From positions 183,501 to 247,500 of the forward strand of contig JADHPM010000001.1 in the NCBI GenBank assembly GCA_016778465.1: 64,000 nucleotides of DNA, read 5' to 3'. This DNA is from Methylophilaceae bacterium. GTDB lineage: Bacteria; Pseudomonadota; Gammaproteobacteria; Burkholderiales; Methylophilaceae. Positions 30,242 to 37,815 of this stretch are shown one piece after another (within the stretch, counting starts at the first letter, position 1; every line of letters begins with the position of its first letter). The notes under the pieces are model-generated. The model was given only the letters and a program-made list of their open reading frames with translations. It did not search any database and was not told the origin of the DNA. Both the position numbers and the translations under genes were made by a program.

Positions 30242-31174
30242 TTAATATCTCTCAGTATATTTTTTTCTGACCCAATGACCTAAAATATTTAGGACGAGCG
30301 TCATAACCAATAGTGTTAGACCGGCTGCAAAAATACTTTGATAGCCAATTCCCCCATGCTCCAAATCGCCAAGCGCAACAGACACAATGTAGGCGGTAAT
30401 AGTTGCCGCCGAATCCACTGGGTTAAAGGTAAAGGTAGGCTGCTGCCCAGCAGCGATAGCAACAATCATTGTTTCACCTACGGCGCGGCTGATAGCAAGA
30501 ATGTAGGAGGCCACAATTCCGGACGTTGCCGCTGGGGCGATTACTCTGATTGCTGTCTGGAAACGTGTTGCCCCCATTGCATAGGCCCCTTCGCGCATAG
30601 ACATTGGAACTGCGCGCATCGCGTCCTCCGATACGGAGGCAATATAGGGAACGATCATTATTCCCATGACAATACCAGGCCCTAACATATTAAATGTCGT
30701 CAGATCTGGATAAATAGTTTGTAAGAAAGGGGTGACCAACATTAGGGCAAAATACCCAAAAACCACGGTAGGAACTCCGACTAATAACTCTAAAATCGGT
30801 TTAATCGTCTCTCTTACCTTGTGGGAAGCAAATTCAGATAAATAAATAGCGGTTATGGTACCAAGTGGCACGGCCACTAGGAGTGCTATAAATGTTGTAG
30901 TTAATGTACCTGATATAAGTGCCAAAATACCGTAACGCTTAATGGAGTAGTTCGGTGTCCACACCGTATCAGTTAAAAATTCATAAACTGAAACATACTC
31001 AAAGAAGGGTATCGCCTCTGAAACTAGGACATAAACAATTGCGGTGGTAATAAACACAGCAAAGGCGGCAGAAATAAGTAAGCCAAACTCAATAATTCTT
31101 TCAATGAAATTTCGTCTAAAACTTTTGGAGAGTTTGGGGCTTATAACTGTATCTTGCATTACGTTGATTGCCAT
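30242..31174 (-). CDS. pstC: Phosphate ABC transporter permease PstC
   Basis: The 310 aa membrane protein has about six transmembrane segments and the EAA-type loop SMREGAYAMGATRFQTAIR. AGGTC upstream of the ATG is the ribosome-binding site. It is separated from pstS by an intrinsic terminator hairpin, which would lower its expression relative to the binding protein. Confidence 0.97.
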   Translation of the reverse strand: MAINVMQDTVISPKLSKSFRRNFIERIIEFGLLISAAFAVFITTAIVYVLVSEAIPFFEYVSVYEFLTDTVWTPNYSIKRYGILALISGTLTTTFIALLVAVPLGTITAIYLSEFASHKVRETIKPILELLVGVPTVVFGYFALMLVTPFLQTIYPDLTTFNMLGPGIVMGIMIVPYIASVSEDAMRAVPMSMREGAYAMGATRFQTAIRVIAPAATSGIVASYILAISRAVGETMIVAIAAGQQPTFTFNPVDSAATITAYIVSVALGDLEHGGIGYQSIFAAGLTLLVMTLVLNILGHWVRKKYTERY

Positions 31175-31217
31175 TACTAAAAGACCTCAATCATAACTAA
31201 AAAAAGACATTCTAGGT

Positions 31218-31247
31218 AAAAAAAAGGGCAACTTAATGTTGCCCTTT
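31218..31247 (-). terminator. Intrinsic terminator/attenuator between pstS and pstC
   Basis: On the minus strand a perfect 10-bp stem (AAAGGGCAAC / GTTGCCCTTT, 5-nt loop) runs into a string of T residues (complement of 31218-31225). It lies 13 nt after the pstS stop. Partial termination would give the excess of PstS over the membrane components expected of an ABC importer. Confidence 0.9.
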
Positions 31248-31259
31248 AATGAGTAAAAA

Positions 31260-32261
31260 TTAGTTACCAGCTGAGAGCGTTAGAATCTCGTTAACTGATA
31301 GACCAATTGCAGGCTTTTCAAACGCTGTTCCTGTTTTAAGGCCTTTGTAGTGGTTTAAAATCGCTGTGTATTCAGCATCTGAGAAAGGAATGTAACCTAC
31401 TTCAGCAGACATTTTACCAGCGTGCTTGAGGTAAAACTCAACAAATTTCTTTACTTTAGGATCAAATGCAGCCTTTGTAGCATTGAGGTACATGAACAAA
31501 GGACGTGAGAGTGGGTTATATTTACCACTCGCTGCGTTAGGTACTGAAGGTGCAACAAATTCACCTTGCGCGTTTTTAACTTTAACTGCACCTAATTTAT
31601 CTTTGTTTTCTTCATAGTATGCAAGGCCGAAGTAACCGATACCACCTTTGTCGCCAGCAACGCCTTGAACTAGGATGTTATCGTCTTCAGATGCAGTAAA
31701 GTCACCACGAATCGCTTTAGATTTTTTGATAACAGCTTCAGTGAAGTAGTCAAATGTACCTGAGTCAGCGCCTGGGCCATAAAGTTTTAGAGGAACATCA
31801 GGAAAACCTGAGCGAACTTGCTTCCAGTTAGTAATTTTACCTTGCGCTTCTGGTTCCCACATCATTTTAAGCTCTTCAGGAGTCATTTCGGTAGCCCAGT
31901 CATTCGCAGGGTTGATAACCACTGTTAATGCGTCAAAAGCAACTGGGATCTCAATGAAGTTGATGCCTGCTTCTTTACATTTTTTAACTTCTTTGGCTTT
32001 AATAGGGCGTGATGCGTTTGAGATAACTGTATCGCCACGACAGAATTTTTTAAAACCACCGCCTGTGCCTGATACACCGACTGTCACTTTAATGCCTGTC
32101 TCTTTTTGAAATTCTTCTGCAACTGCTTCTGAAATTGGATATACAGTTGAAGAACCATCAATTTGAATGATGTCTACCGCTGCTTGTGCTGGAGCAATGA
32201 ATGTAAAAGTAGCCGCAACTGCCGCACTTACACCCAAAGCCGAAAATTTAGAATGCTTCAT
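31260..32261 (-). CDS. pstS: Periplasmic phosphate-binding protein PstS
   Basis: PstS captures phosphate in the periplasm and delivers it to PstCA. Starting at MKHSKFSALG (ATG with AGGAG 7 nt upstream) the protein is 333 aa with a signal peptide cleaved after APAQA. The mature N-terminus has IDGSSTVYPISEAV, a phosphate-binding loop, and GPGADSGTFDYF follows near 170. The frame remains open 39 nt upstream, but that extension lies in the promoter region. A PhoB box lies about 55 nt upstream. Confidence 0.97.
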   Translation of the reverse strand: MKHSKFSALGVSAAVAATFTFIAPAQAAVDIIQIDGSSTVYPISEAVAEEFQKETGIKVTVGVSGTGGGFKKFCRGDTVISNASRPIKAKEVKKCKEAGINFIEIPVAFDALTVVINPANDWATEMTPEELKMMWEPEAQGKITNWKQVRSGFPDVPLKLYGPGADSGTFDYFTEAVIKKSKAIRGDFTASEDDNILVQGVAGDKGGIGYFGLAYYEENKDKLGAVKVKNAQGEFVAPSVPNAASGKYNPLSRPLFMYLNATKAAFDPKVKKFVEFYLKHAGKMSAEVGYIPFSDAEYTAILNHYKGLKTGTAFEKPAIGLSVNEILTLSAGN

Positions 32262-32299
32262 TAATGAACTCCTAGGTAGTTTAGTAAATAAGTTACACA

Positions 32300-32333
32300 A
32301 TCTTAAGCATTAATTATGACAGTTTAATGACAA
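32300..32333 (-). promoter_or_regulatory. PhoB box and promoter of pstSCAB
   Basis: On the minus strand TTGTCAT (complement of 32327-32333) and CTGTCAT (complement of 32316-32322) are 11 bp apart, the PhoB-box period, and a TAAGAT -10 element (complement of 32300-32305) follows after 10 nt, the spacing seen at E. coli phoA. Confidence 0.85.
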
Positions 32334-32393
32334 ATTTTACTAAGGTGAAATCTGGGTATAATATGCCGTCCTTTAAATAATAATTTTGAAAAT

Positions 32394-33498
32394 ATGACAC
32401 CAGAAGAAATTAGCCTGCTCGGCCAAAAAATTAGCGAGATTAAAGAGAAGTTTTCCATGTTACGGGGGTATCTTTGACCTTGATGACAAAAAACAACAAA
32501 TAAAATCCCTTACGCAGCAGCAAGAAGATCCTAAAACTTGGTCTGATCACGCGCTTAGCCAAAAAATTGGAAAAGAGAAAAAAATGCTTGAGTTTGTAGT
32601 TACCCAGGCAGAGTATTTAGCAAGCCAGCTGATTGATAATGGCGAGCTTTTTGAGATGGCATCCGCTGAAAATGATTATGAGACGCTTAAAACACTAGAT
32701 CAGGAAGTTGATCAGTTAAATATCATGGTGGATGACATTGACTTTAAGCGTATGTTCTCGAACCCCATGGATGCAAATAATTGTTTTATTGATTTTCAGT
32801 CAGGCAGTGGAGGCACAGAAGCACAAGATTGGGCAAATATGTTGTTTAGAATGTACGTGCGATATGCAGAGCGAAAAAATTTTAAAGTAGAGGTGTTGGA
32901 ATTTTCGGAGGGTGAAGTCGCGGGTATCAAGGGCGCTACATTGAAAATTTCGGGTGATTACGCCTATGGCTACTTTCGCACAGAAACCGGTATTCATCGA
33001 TTAGTGAGGAAATCCCCTTTTGATTCGGGTAGTCGTCGCCACACTTCCTTTGCGGGCATCAATGTTTATCCCGAGGTCGATGACTCAATTGACATTGAAG
33101 TTAATCCTGCCGACTTAAGGATTGATACCTACCGAGCTTCCGGTGCAGGTGGACAGCACATCAATAAAACAGATTCTGCTGTTAGAATTACACATGTGCC
33201 GACTAATACGGTGGTTCAATGCCAGAATGATCGCTCACAGCATCGTAACAAGGCTGAGGCAATGAATATGCTAAAAGCTCAGCTTTATGCAATGGAGTTG
33301 CAAAAAAGAAATGAGGAAAAACAAGCCATGGAGGATGCCAAGACAGACATCGGCTGGGGTCACCAAATCCGGAGTTATGTCCTCGACCAATCACGCATTA
33401 AAGACTTGCGGACACATGTTGAGGTAGGGAACACGCAAGGCGTGTTAGATGGTGACTTGGATCAATTTATATTAGAAAGTCTAAGACAAGGGGTTTGA
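32394..33498 (+). CDS. prfB: Peptide chain release factor 2, with programmed +1 frameshift
   Basis: RF2 terminates translation at UGA and UAA. The gene starts at ATG 32394; 27 codons lead to an in-frame TGA at 32475-32477. The slippery site CTT-TGA-C, preceded by a GGGGG Shine-Dalgarno-like stretch and TAT, is the classic RF2 autoregulatory frameshift; after a +1 shift reading continues from GAC at 32476. The whole product is about 367 aa, the family length. The SPF stop-codon recognition motif (KSPFDSGS) and the catalytic GGQ (GAGGQHINK) are present. The gene is intact. Confidence 0.96.
32464..32478 (+). promoter_or_regulatory. RF2 programmed +1 ribosomal frameshift site
   Basis: GGGGG (32464-32468), TAT, then CTT TGA C. 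The purine stretch mimics a Shine-Dalgarno sequence three bases before the slippery CTT codon; slow UGA decoding at low RF2 lets the ribosome shift to the TTT/GAC frame. Confidence 0.95.
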
Positions 33499-33499
33499 A

Positions 33500-35014
33500 T
33501 TGACAGATAAAGAAGATATGAGCAAGCAGGATGAAAATACCATTATTGCCGAGCGTCGCGCAAAGCTTAAAGAATTGCGTGAGCTGGGAGAAGCATTTCC
33601 GAATCAGTTCAAACCAGGTGACTTTGCCAGAGATCTCCATGCCTCTTATGGCAAGCTCGAGAAGGGGGCGTTAGAGGAAAAAGCTATTTTGGTGACGGTG
33701 GCGGGACGGATGATGCTAAAGCGCGTTATGGGAAAAGCAAGCTTTGCAACCCTACAAGACACCACCGGGCGAATTCAGTTGTATGTCGCAAGGGATAATA
33801 TTAACTCCGAAAAAACCCCTGAGCTTTATGCGCAATTCAAGAAATGGGATTTGGGGGATATTTTAGGGGCCAAGGGTAAGTTATTTAAAACGAATACTGG
33901 GGAGCTCACACTTGAGGTGAATGAAATTATTCTCTTAACAAAGTCCTTAAGACCCCTGCCTGAAAAGTTTCATGGTTTGTCTGATCAAGAGATTAAATAT
34001 CGTCAGCGCTATGTCGATCTCATTGTTAACGAGGAGACGCGCGACACCTTTAAGAAGCGCAGTAAAATTTTGTCGTGTATCCGTGAATACATGCTGCAAC
34101 ATCAATTTCTCGAGGTCGAAACCCCAATGCTTCACCCAATTCCGGGAGGGGCTAGTGCGAAACCCTTTATGACCCATCACAACGCGCTTGATATGGATAT
34201 GTATTTAAGAATCGCACCTGAACTTTATTTAAAACGACTAGTGGTGGGTGGCTTCGATCGTGTTTTTGAAATAAATCGTAATTTTAGGAATGAGGGGTTG
34301 AGCGTGAGGCACAATCCCGAGTTTACGATGATGGAATTTTATGCGGCTTACACGGATTATGAATGGCTAATGGACTTTACCGAAAAGTGTATTCAGAAGG
34401 TGGCTGAGGAAACCACTGGCAGCAAAAAGGTGACCTATCAGGGCAAGGAAATTGATTTTTCAAAAAAATTCGATCGATTAACATTAGTGCAAGCCATCTT
34501 AAAATACTCGGATAAGTTTACAGAGCATGAGTTGTTAGATAGTGACTTTTTAAGAGCCGCAATTAAAAAGTTAGGCGACGACGTGAATGCAAGTGCTGGG
34601 TTAGGATCGCTGCAATTATCTTTATTTGAATTGGTTGCCGAGGAACATTTATGGCAACCGACATTTATCGTAGATTATCCTATTGAAGTGTCACCGCTTG
34701 CGCGAGCATCATCCACGAATTCTGATATCACGGAGCGTTTTGAGTTGTTTATCGCCGGCAGAGAAATTGCTAACGGCTTTTCTGAATTGAATGACGCAGA
34801 GGATCAGGCAAAACGTTTTAAGGCACAAGTTGCCGCCAAAGAGGCCGGGGATGAGGAAGCGATGTATTTCGACGCTGATTTTATTCGAGCGCTTGAATAT
34901 GGCATGCCACCGACGGGTGGGTGTGGCATTGGGATTGACCGACTCGTGATGTTGGTCACTGATAGCCCCAGTATTCGAGACGTTATTTTTTTCCCACACA
35001 TGAGGCCAGAATAA
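33500..35014 (+). CDS. lysS: Lysyl-tRNA synthetase (class II)
   Basis: LysS charges tRNA-Lys. The protein is 504 aa from a TTG 2 nt after the prfB stop; an ATG at 33518 would remove six residues and is a reasonable alternative. Domains: N-terminal OB-fold anticodon-binding domain ([21 protein letters not shown]) and class II catalytic core with motif 2 [15 protein letters not shown] and motif 3 [10 protein letters not shown]. The prfB-lysS order is conserved. The stop overlaps the carbonic anhydrase start by 1 nt (TAATG). Confidence 0.97.
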   Translation: MTDKEDMSKQDENTIIAERRAKLKELRELGEAFPNQFKPGDFARDLHASYGKLEKGALEEKAILVTVAGRMMLKRVMGKASFATLQDTTGRIQLYVARDNINSEKTPELYAQFKKWDLGDILGAKGKLFKTNTGELTLEVNEIILLTKSLRPLPEKFHGLSDQEIKYRQRYVDLIVNEETRDTFKKRSKILSCIREYMLQHQFLEVETPMLHPIPGGASAKPFMTHHNALDMDMYLRIAPELYLKRLVVGGFDRVFEINRNFRNEGLSVRHNPEFTMMEFYAAYTDYEWLMDFTEKCIQKVAEETTGSKKVTYQGKEIDFSKKFDRLTLVQAILKYSDKFTEHELLDSDFLRAAIKKLGDDVNASAGLGSLQLSLFELVAEEHLWQPTFIVDYPIEVSPLARASSTNSDITERFELFIAGREIANGFSELNDAEDQAKRFKAQVAAKEAGDEEAMYFDADFIRALEYGMPPTGGCGIGIDRLVMLVTDSPSIRDVIFFPHMRPE

Positions 35015-35670
35015 TGCACATGCATCCTAATTTAGATCGCGACAAGATCACACCGCAACAAGCCCTCGATATTTTAATTGAGGGTAACGAACGCTTTATA
35101 AATAACGTGCGTCGACAACATGACATGTTACAAGTTCGAGATGAGCTAAAAGATAAGCAACATCCGTTTGCCTCGGTCTTAGGTTGCAGTGACTCGAGAA
35201 CAACGGTGGAATTATTGTTTGATCAGAACCTTGGTGATATCTTCAGCGTAAGGCTAGCTGGCAACATCGCTTCCAGAGAAGCGATTGGTAGCCTGGAATT
35301 TTCTACTGAGTACTTAGGCGCTAAAATTATTGTCGTGATGGGCCACACTAACTGCGGAGCTGTCAAGGCTGCATGTGACAATTTTAGTGGTGGCAATATT
35401 GGTGAAATTATTCGCCTTATTACGCCGGCGGTTGAGGAGGAGGTGACAGTTAACAATGAAGCAGACAGACAATCCTCGAATGCTGAGTTTGTGGAGAAGG
35501 TATGTTTTTTGAACGTCCAGCAGCAAATAAAAAGGATCTTACGCTATAGCCGTATTATAAAAAAACTGGTCCAAGATGGGAAAATTGGCCTGGTTGGGGC
35601 CGTGTACGACCTCGCATCCGGCCACGTCATGTTTGATCTTGAAAACAACCCACTGAAAAAAATGCGTTAA
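35014..35670 (+). CDS. Beta-class carbonic anhydrase
   Basis: The enzyme interconverts CO2 and bicarbonate. The 218 aa protein has the zinc-site motifs CSDSR (Cys plus the Asp-Arg dyad, near residue 58) and HTNCG (His and second Cys, near 112). The start overlaps the lysS stop (TAATG), so it is translationally coupled to prfB-lysS. In a methylotroph or oligotroph it could supply bicarbonate to CarB and carboxylases; this is inferred. No signal peptide is seen, so it is cytosolic. Confidence 0.93.
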   Translation: MHMHPNLDRDKITPQQALDILIEGNERFINNVRRQHDMLQVRDELKDKQHPFASVLGCSDSRTTVELLFDQNLGDIFSVRLAGNIASREAIGSLEFSTEYLGAKIIVVMGHTNCGAVKAACDNFSGGNIGEIIRLITPAVEEEVTVNNEADRQSSNAEFVEKVCFLNVQQQIKRILRYSRIIKKLVQDGKIGLVGAVYDLASGHVMFDLENNPLKKMR

Positions 35671-35686
35671 GGACTGTGTGCCATAA

Positions 35687-35896
35687 TTACTTAGCTAGAT
35701 TTTCTTGCTGCTCTTTTTGCATTGCATCAAAAGCTTTCTGTAACTCCTCAGGTGTCATGTTTTCATAATCTACTTGACCTTCCTCCACCACCGTTTCTTT
35801 TGGGGTGTCGGCTAAACCATGATAAATACCCGTTACGATATAGTAATGCACTCCGAGCCACATAAAAAATAAAAAACCAAAGACAATTTTTAACAT
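35687..35896 (-). CDS. Small single-pass membrane protein, unknown function
   Basis: The 69 aa protein begins with a hydrophobic segment (LKIVFGFLFFMWLGVHYYIV, residues 2-21) and ends in an acidic, helical tail (about 40-69: TPEELQKAFDAMQKEQQEN region). GGAAAGAAG precedes the ATG as ribosome-binding site. It converges on the carbonic anhydrase gene with 16 nt between stops. I do not recognise a family. The PhoB promoter 220 nt upstream is separated from it by a strong terminator. Confidence 0.75.
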   Translation of the reverse strand: MLKIVFGFLFFMWLGVHYYIVTGIYHGLADTPKETVVEEGQVDYENMTPEELQKAFDAMQKEQQENLAK

Positions 35897-36027
35897 TTTT
35901 TCTTCTTTCCAAGCGTCATTATTTAAGTAACAATTTTCCTGAGGCCAACCATAGCATAATTTTTATTTTTTTCCATCCCTAAAATGGTGCATATTAGATT
36001 AATCGCACAAAGCTAAGTAGGCAGAAA

Positions 36028-36053
36028 TAAAAAAGCCCCAAGTTTCTGGGGCT
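36028..36053 (-). terminator. Strong intrinsic terminator (minus strand)
   Basis: A 7-bp stem AGCCCCA / TGGGGCT with a 6-nt loop is followed, on the minus strand, by TTTTTT. On the plus strand no T-run follows, so it works for leftward transcription. It ends the putative small RNA described at 36028-36096 and may also end the four-gene unit upstream. Confidence 0.88.
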
Positions 36054-36096
36054 AATTCTTAGTATATTTTTAGGAAGGAATATAACTAATGAACAA
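36028..36096 (-). ncRNA. Candidate PhoB-dependent small RNA, about 70 nt
   Basis: A complete PhoB-type promoter (36103-36136) is followed within about 70 nt by a strong intrinsic terminator, and no ORF with a ribosome-binding site lies between them. The expected start is near 36096. The predicted transcript has an AU-rich 5' part containing UUCCUUCCU, which is complementary to Shine-Dalgarno-like GGAAGG, then a GC-rich terminator stem and U-tail, an arrangement typical of trans-acting small RNAs. This is a prediction from layout only. Confidence 0.5.
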
Positions 36097-36102
36097 GCAT
36101 TC

Positions 36103-36136
36103 ATTTAAATGAATTTTTATGACAAGTTCATGACAG
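36103..36136 (-). promoter_or_regulatory. Orphan PhoB box and promoter
   Basis: On the minus strand CTGTCAT (complement of 36130-36136) and TTGTCAT (complement of 36119-36125) are 11 bp apart; 10 nt later is TTAAAT (complement of 36103-36108) as -10. The geometry equals that at pstS and at the porin. The -10 lies inside a perfect 16-bp palindrome, ATTCATTTAAATGAAT (36099-36114). The box begins 5 nt after the stop of the 38-aa ORF. Confidence 0.75.
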
Positions 36137-36140
36137 ACTG

Positions 36141-36257
36141 TTAATTAAATTGACTGGCGACACTAAAGAAAATAAAAAATCCCAAGAGCATATTTAGTAG
36201 CAGGGTAACTTTTCTCTTAAGCGCTTTTCTCTTTTGCTTCTTTAATGCTTTATTCAA
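36141..36257 (-). CDS. Possible 38-aa cationic membrane peptide
   Basis: Starting at a TTG preceded by GGCGG, the ORF encodes about 38 residues: a strongly basic N-terminal half (LNKALKKQKRKALKRK) and a hydrophobic C-terminal half (LLGFFIFFSVA region) that could span or insert into the inner membrane. It begins 9 nt after the 42-aa ORF. The non-ATG start and short length make it uncertain, but the charge/hydrophobicity pattern is not random-looking. No function can be proposed from sequence. Confidence 0.4.
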   Translation of the reverse strand: MNKALKKQKRKALKRKVTLLLNMLLGFFIFFSVASQFN

Positions 36258-36266
36258 TACCGCCGC

Positions 36267-36395
36267 CTATCGAATAACGCTGGTATTTTTATGTCTTAAT
36301 GAATACCTCAAAGCAAGAAGCCACAACTTTTTATAGCGCGCAGTTTTATGCTTTACCGCAGAGAGGTAGAGTTTTTTAATGAGTCTTGTTAGCAT
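36267..36395 (-). CDS. Small 42-aa basic protein, unknown
   Basis: An ATG with a good Shine-Dalgarno (GGAGGG, 4-5 nt upstream) opens a 42-residue ORF rich in Lys, Arg, Leu and Tyr (begins MLTRLIKKLYLSAVKHK). It lies 16 nt after the stop of the 290-aa gene and is probably translated from the same message. No family is recognised. Confidence 0.5.
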   Translation of the reverse strand: MLTRLIKKLYLSAVKHKTARYKKLWLLALRYSLRHKNTSVIR

Positions 36396-36411
36396 TTTGC
36401 CCTCCAATTTT

Positions 36412-37284
36412 TTAATATTTGCCAGGAAAATTCCCTTCGGCTACATTTAATAGCAGTCTGTTCACCTTCTGCTGGTATCGATTGATGTATCTTTTTGCGT
36501 TTGATAGCTCCTTGAGGTTGACATTTTCAACGATAGTTTTAATTAAGGTATTAGAGTCCTCAACCGCCTCGTATACCTCGTGATATTTTTGTAATGATTT
36601 AGGCACCTTTTCAGCATATTTCGGACGGTTAAGGACGTCGCTCAGTTTGTAGGCCTGTTCTTTCTTGTTTTTGAATTTTTGGTTAAAAACCTCTTCATAA
36701 AGATCGAGTAGCATGATGATCTTGTTGGTTTTTAAGCCCTTGTTAATGGTGGGAGAAAACTTATGTTTCACGTTGAGGTTTTGTTTTTGAGTATCCATAA
36801 GCATCGGCTTGATTTTTTCCCGGAACTGCGCAACCACGGTCTCTAATTTCTTATTTAGAGGGACGGATAAGTAGACATGGTTCGCATCTTTTTTGAAGGA
36901 CTTGGCCACCTCGACTGTGCCTTTATCCTCAAATAAGACAGCCTTTGCATTCCACCACTGACTAAATGATAGGGTGGCATCGGTGCCCCAGTCCTTGTAG
37001 AATTTTTTATTCTTTTTGTAGGTGCTCATAATTTTTTTATCAGTTGAATTTAAGATTAACTGATAGGCGCGAAACCAAATCGCATATATTTCTTTTGGTG
37101 CGACCAAATACTCAATGGGTTTTGCACTTGCGGTTGGCCGAGTAACTTTTTTTGCCACGCTTCGGGCTCTTGTGGGCGTGGTCGTTCCTTTCGTCACGGG
37201 CTTTGAGGTTTTTGACAGCGCCTTCACTTTTGAAGCAAGGTCGCTTAGTTTCTTATCATTATTTGATGCATTGTTTTGTGCCAT
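36412..37284 (-). CDS. Hypothetical 290-aa protein, unrecognised
   Basis: The start is at ATG 37284, which has AGGAGG 10 nt upstream; the frame is open 90 nt further but that part lies in the preceding gene. The first 60 or so residues are Ser/Thr/Lys-rich, Pro-containing and presumably disordered (KTSKPVTKGTTTPTRARS). The rest is charged and mainly helical, with an aromatic motif LSFSQWWNAKAVLFED near residue 110 and many Lys residues (basic overall). No signal peptide or membrane segment. The basic tail could bind nucleic acid, but that is only a guess. It follows the 89-aa gene, whose stop overlaps its ribosome-binding site. Confidence 0.8.
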   Translation of the reverse strand: MAQNNASNNDKKLSDLASKVKALSKTSKPVTKGTTTPTRARSVAKKVTRPTASAKPIEYLVAPKEIYAIWFRAYQLILNSTDKKIMSTYKKNKKFYKDWGTDATLSFSQWWNAKAVLFEDKGTVEVAKSFKKDANHVYLSVPLNKKLETVVAQFREKIKPMLMDTQKQNLNVKHKFSPTINKGLKTNKIIMLLDLYEEVFNQKFKNKKEQAYKLSDVLNRPKYAEKVPKSLQKYHEVYEAVEDSNTLIKTIVENVNLKELSNAKRYINRYQQKVNRLLLNVAEGNFPGKY

Positions 37285-37298
37285 ATTATTTATTCCTC

Positions 37299-37568
37299 CT
37301 AATATCCCTTTTCTTGGGTGTATCCATACTGAATTTTGAATTTGTCCATTTTCTTTGACCACCAGTTGTAGCACTGGTGGTCAATGACATAGTAACTATA
37401 CTCCTCCGTCTTCATATACCTGTCGTTTGCAATTTGCGTCACAATCTCACCCGCTATTTCACAACTTTGCATGGAGGTGAAGATATTTTTCTCGGTGGTT
37501 TCGTGCCAGTTACAGATCCCTGCGACGCATACCCCAAGCATGTAAGTGTATATAGGTAGCCCTGTCAT
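37299..37568 (-). CDS. Hypothetical 89-aa protein with N-terminal hydrophobic segment
   Basis: The 89 residues begin with a short hydrophobic stretch (LPIYTYMLGVCVAGICNW) that could be a signal or anchor, and contain four Cys, suggesting an exported disulfide-bonded protein. The C-terminal half is rich in Tyr, Trp and Lys (EEYSYYVIDHQCYNWWSKK). Its TAG lies in the ribosome-binding region of the 290-aa gene, so the two are an operon. No clear Shine-Dalgarno precedes the ATG at 37568; an in-frame ATG at residue 10 is an alternative. Family not recognised. Confidence 0.65.
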   Translation of the reverse strand: MTGLPIYTYMLGVCVAGICNWHETTEKNIFTSMQSCEIAGEIVTQIANDRYMKTEEYSYYVIDHQCYNWWSKKMDKFKIQYGYTQEKGY

Positions 37569-37572
37569 AATT

Positions 37573-37639
37573 TTAAAGACATAATAATTTAATATTTATT
37601 CTGTCTTAAAGACATAATAACATATTTATTTATTATGTC
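37573..37639 (-). repeat. Direct and inverted repeats upstream of the 89-aa gene
   Basis: TTAAAGACATAATAA occurs twice, at 37573-37587 and 37606-37620, 33 bp apart (three helical turns). An inverted copy of its core, TTATTATGTC, is at 37630-37639, forming with copy two an inverted repeat with a 9-bp spacer. The layout suggests an operator of a dimeric regulator over the promoter of the 89/290-aa genes. The rest of the 247-bp gap holds AT-rich sequence and the porin promoter. Confidence 0.7.
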
Positions 37640-37745
37640 CATAAAAGGATTAAAAAAAATAGCACTCAAACTAAGACGGAGGACGGTGTTGTTTTTTTGC
37701 AACAACCTATAAAAAAATCCCCCAAATACACTGATAAATTAATCG

Positions 37746-37779
37746 TTGTCATGGAATTGTCATATTACGTCATCAAAAT
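37746..37779 (+). promoter_or_regulatory. PhoB box and promoter of the phosphate porin
   Basis: TTGTCAT at 37746-37752 and 37757-37763 (11-bp period), with a third degenerate half-site ACGTCAT at 37767-37773. A CAAAAT -10-like element starts 10 nt after the second half-site. The porin ATG is 36 nt further on. Confidence 0.8.
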
Positions 37780-37815
37780 AAACCTGTAGTTTTTAATTAT
37801 TAGGAGATTATTTAA

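Noticed and set aside
32394..32583. In-frame stop in prfB, apparent pseudogene or sequencing error
   Set aside because: The CTT-TGA-C site with an upstream GGGGG stretch is the known RF2 programmed frameshift; the gene is intact.
37562..37570. CTGTCATAA as a further PhoB half-site
   Set aside because: Only one half-site is present, with no partner at 11 bp, and it overlaps the start codon of the 89-aa gene.
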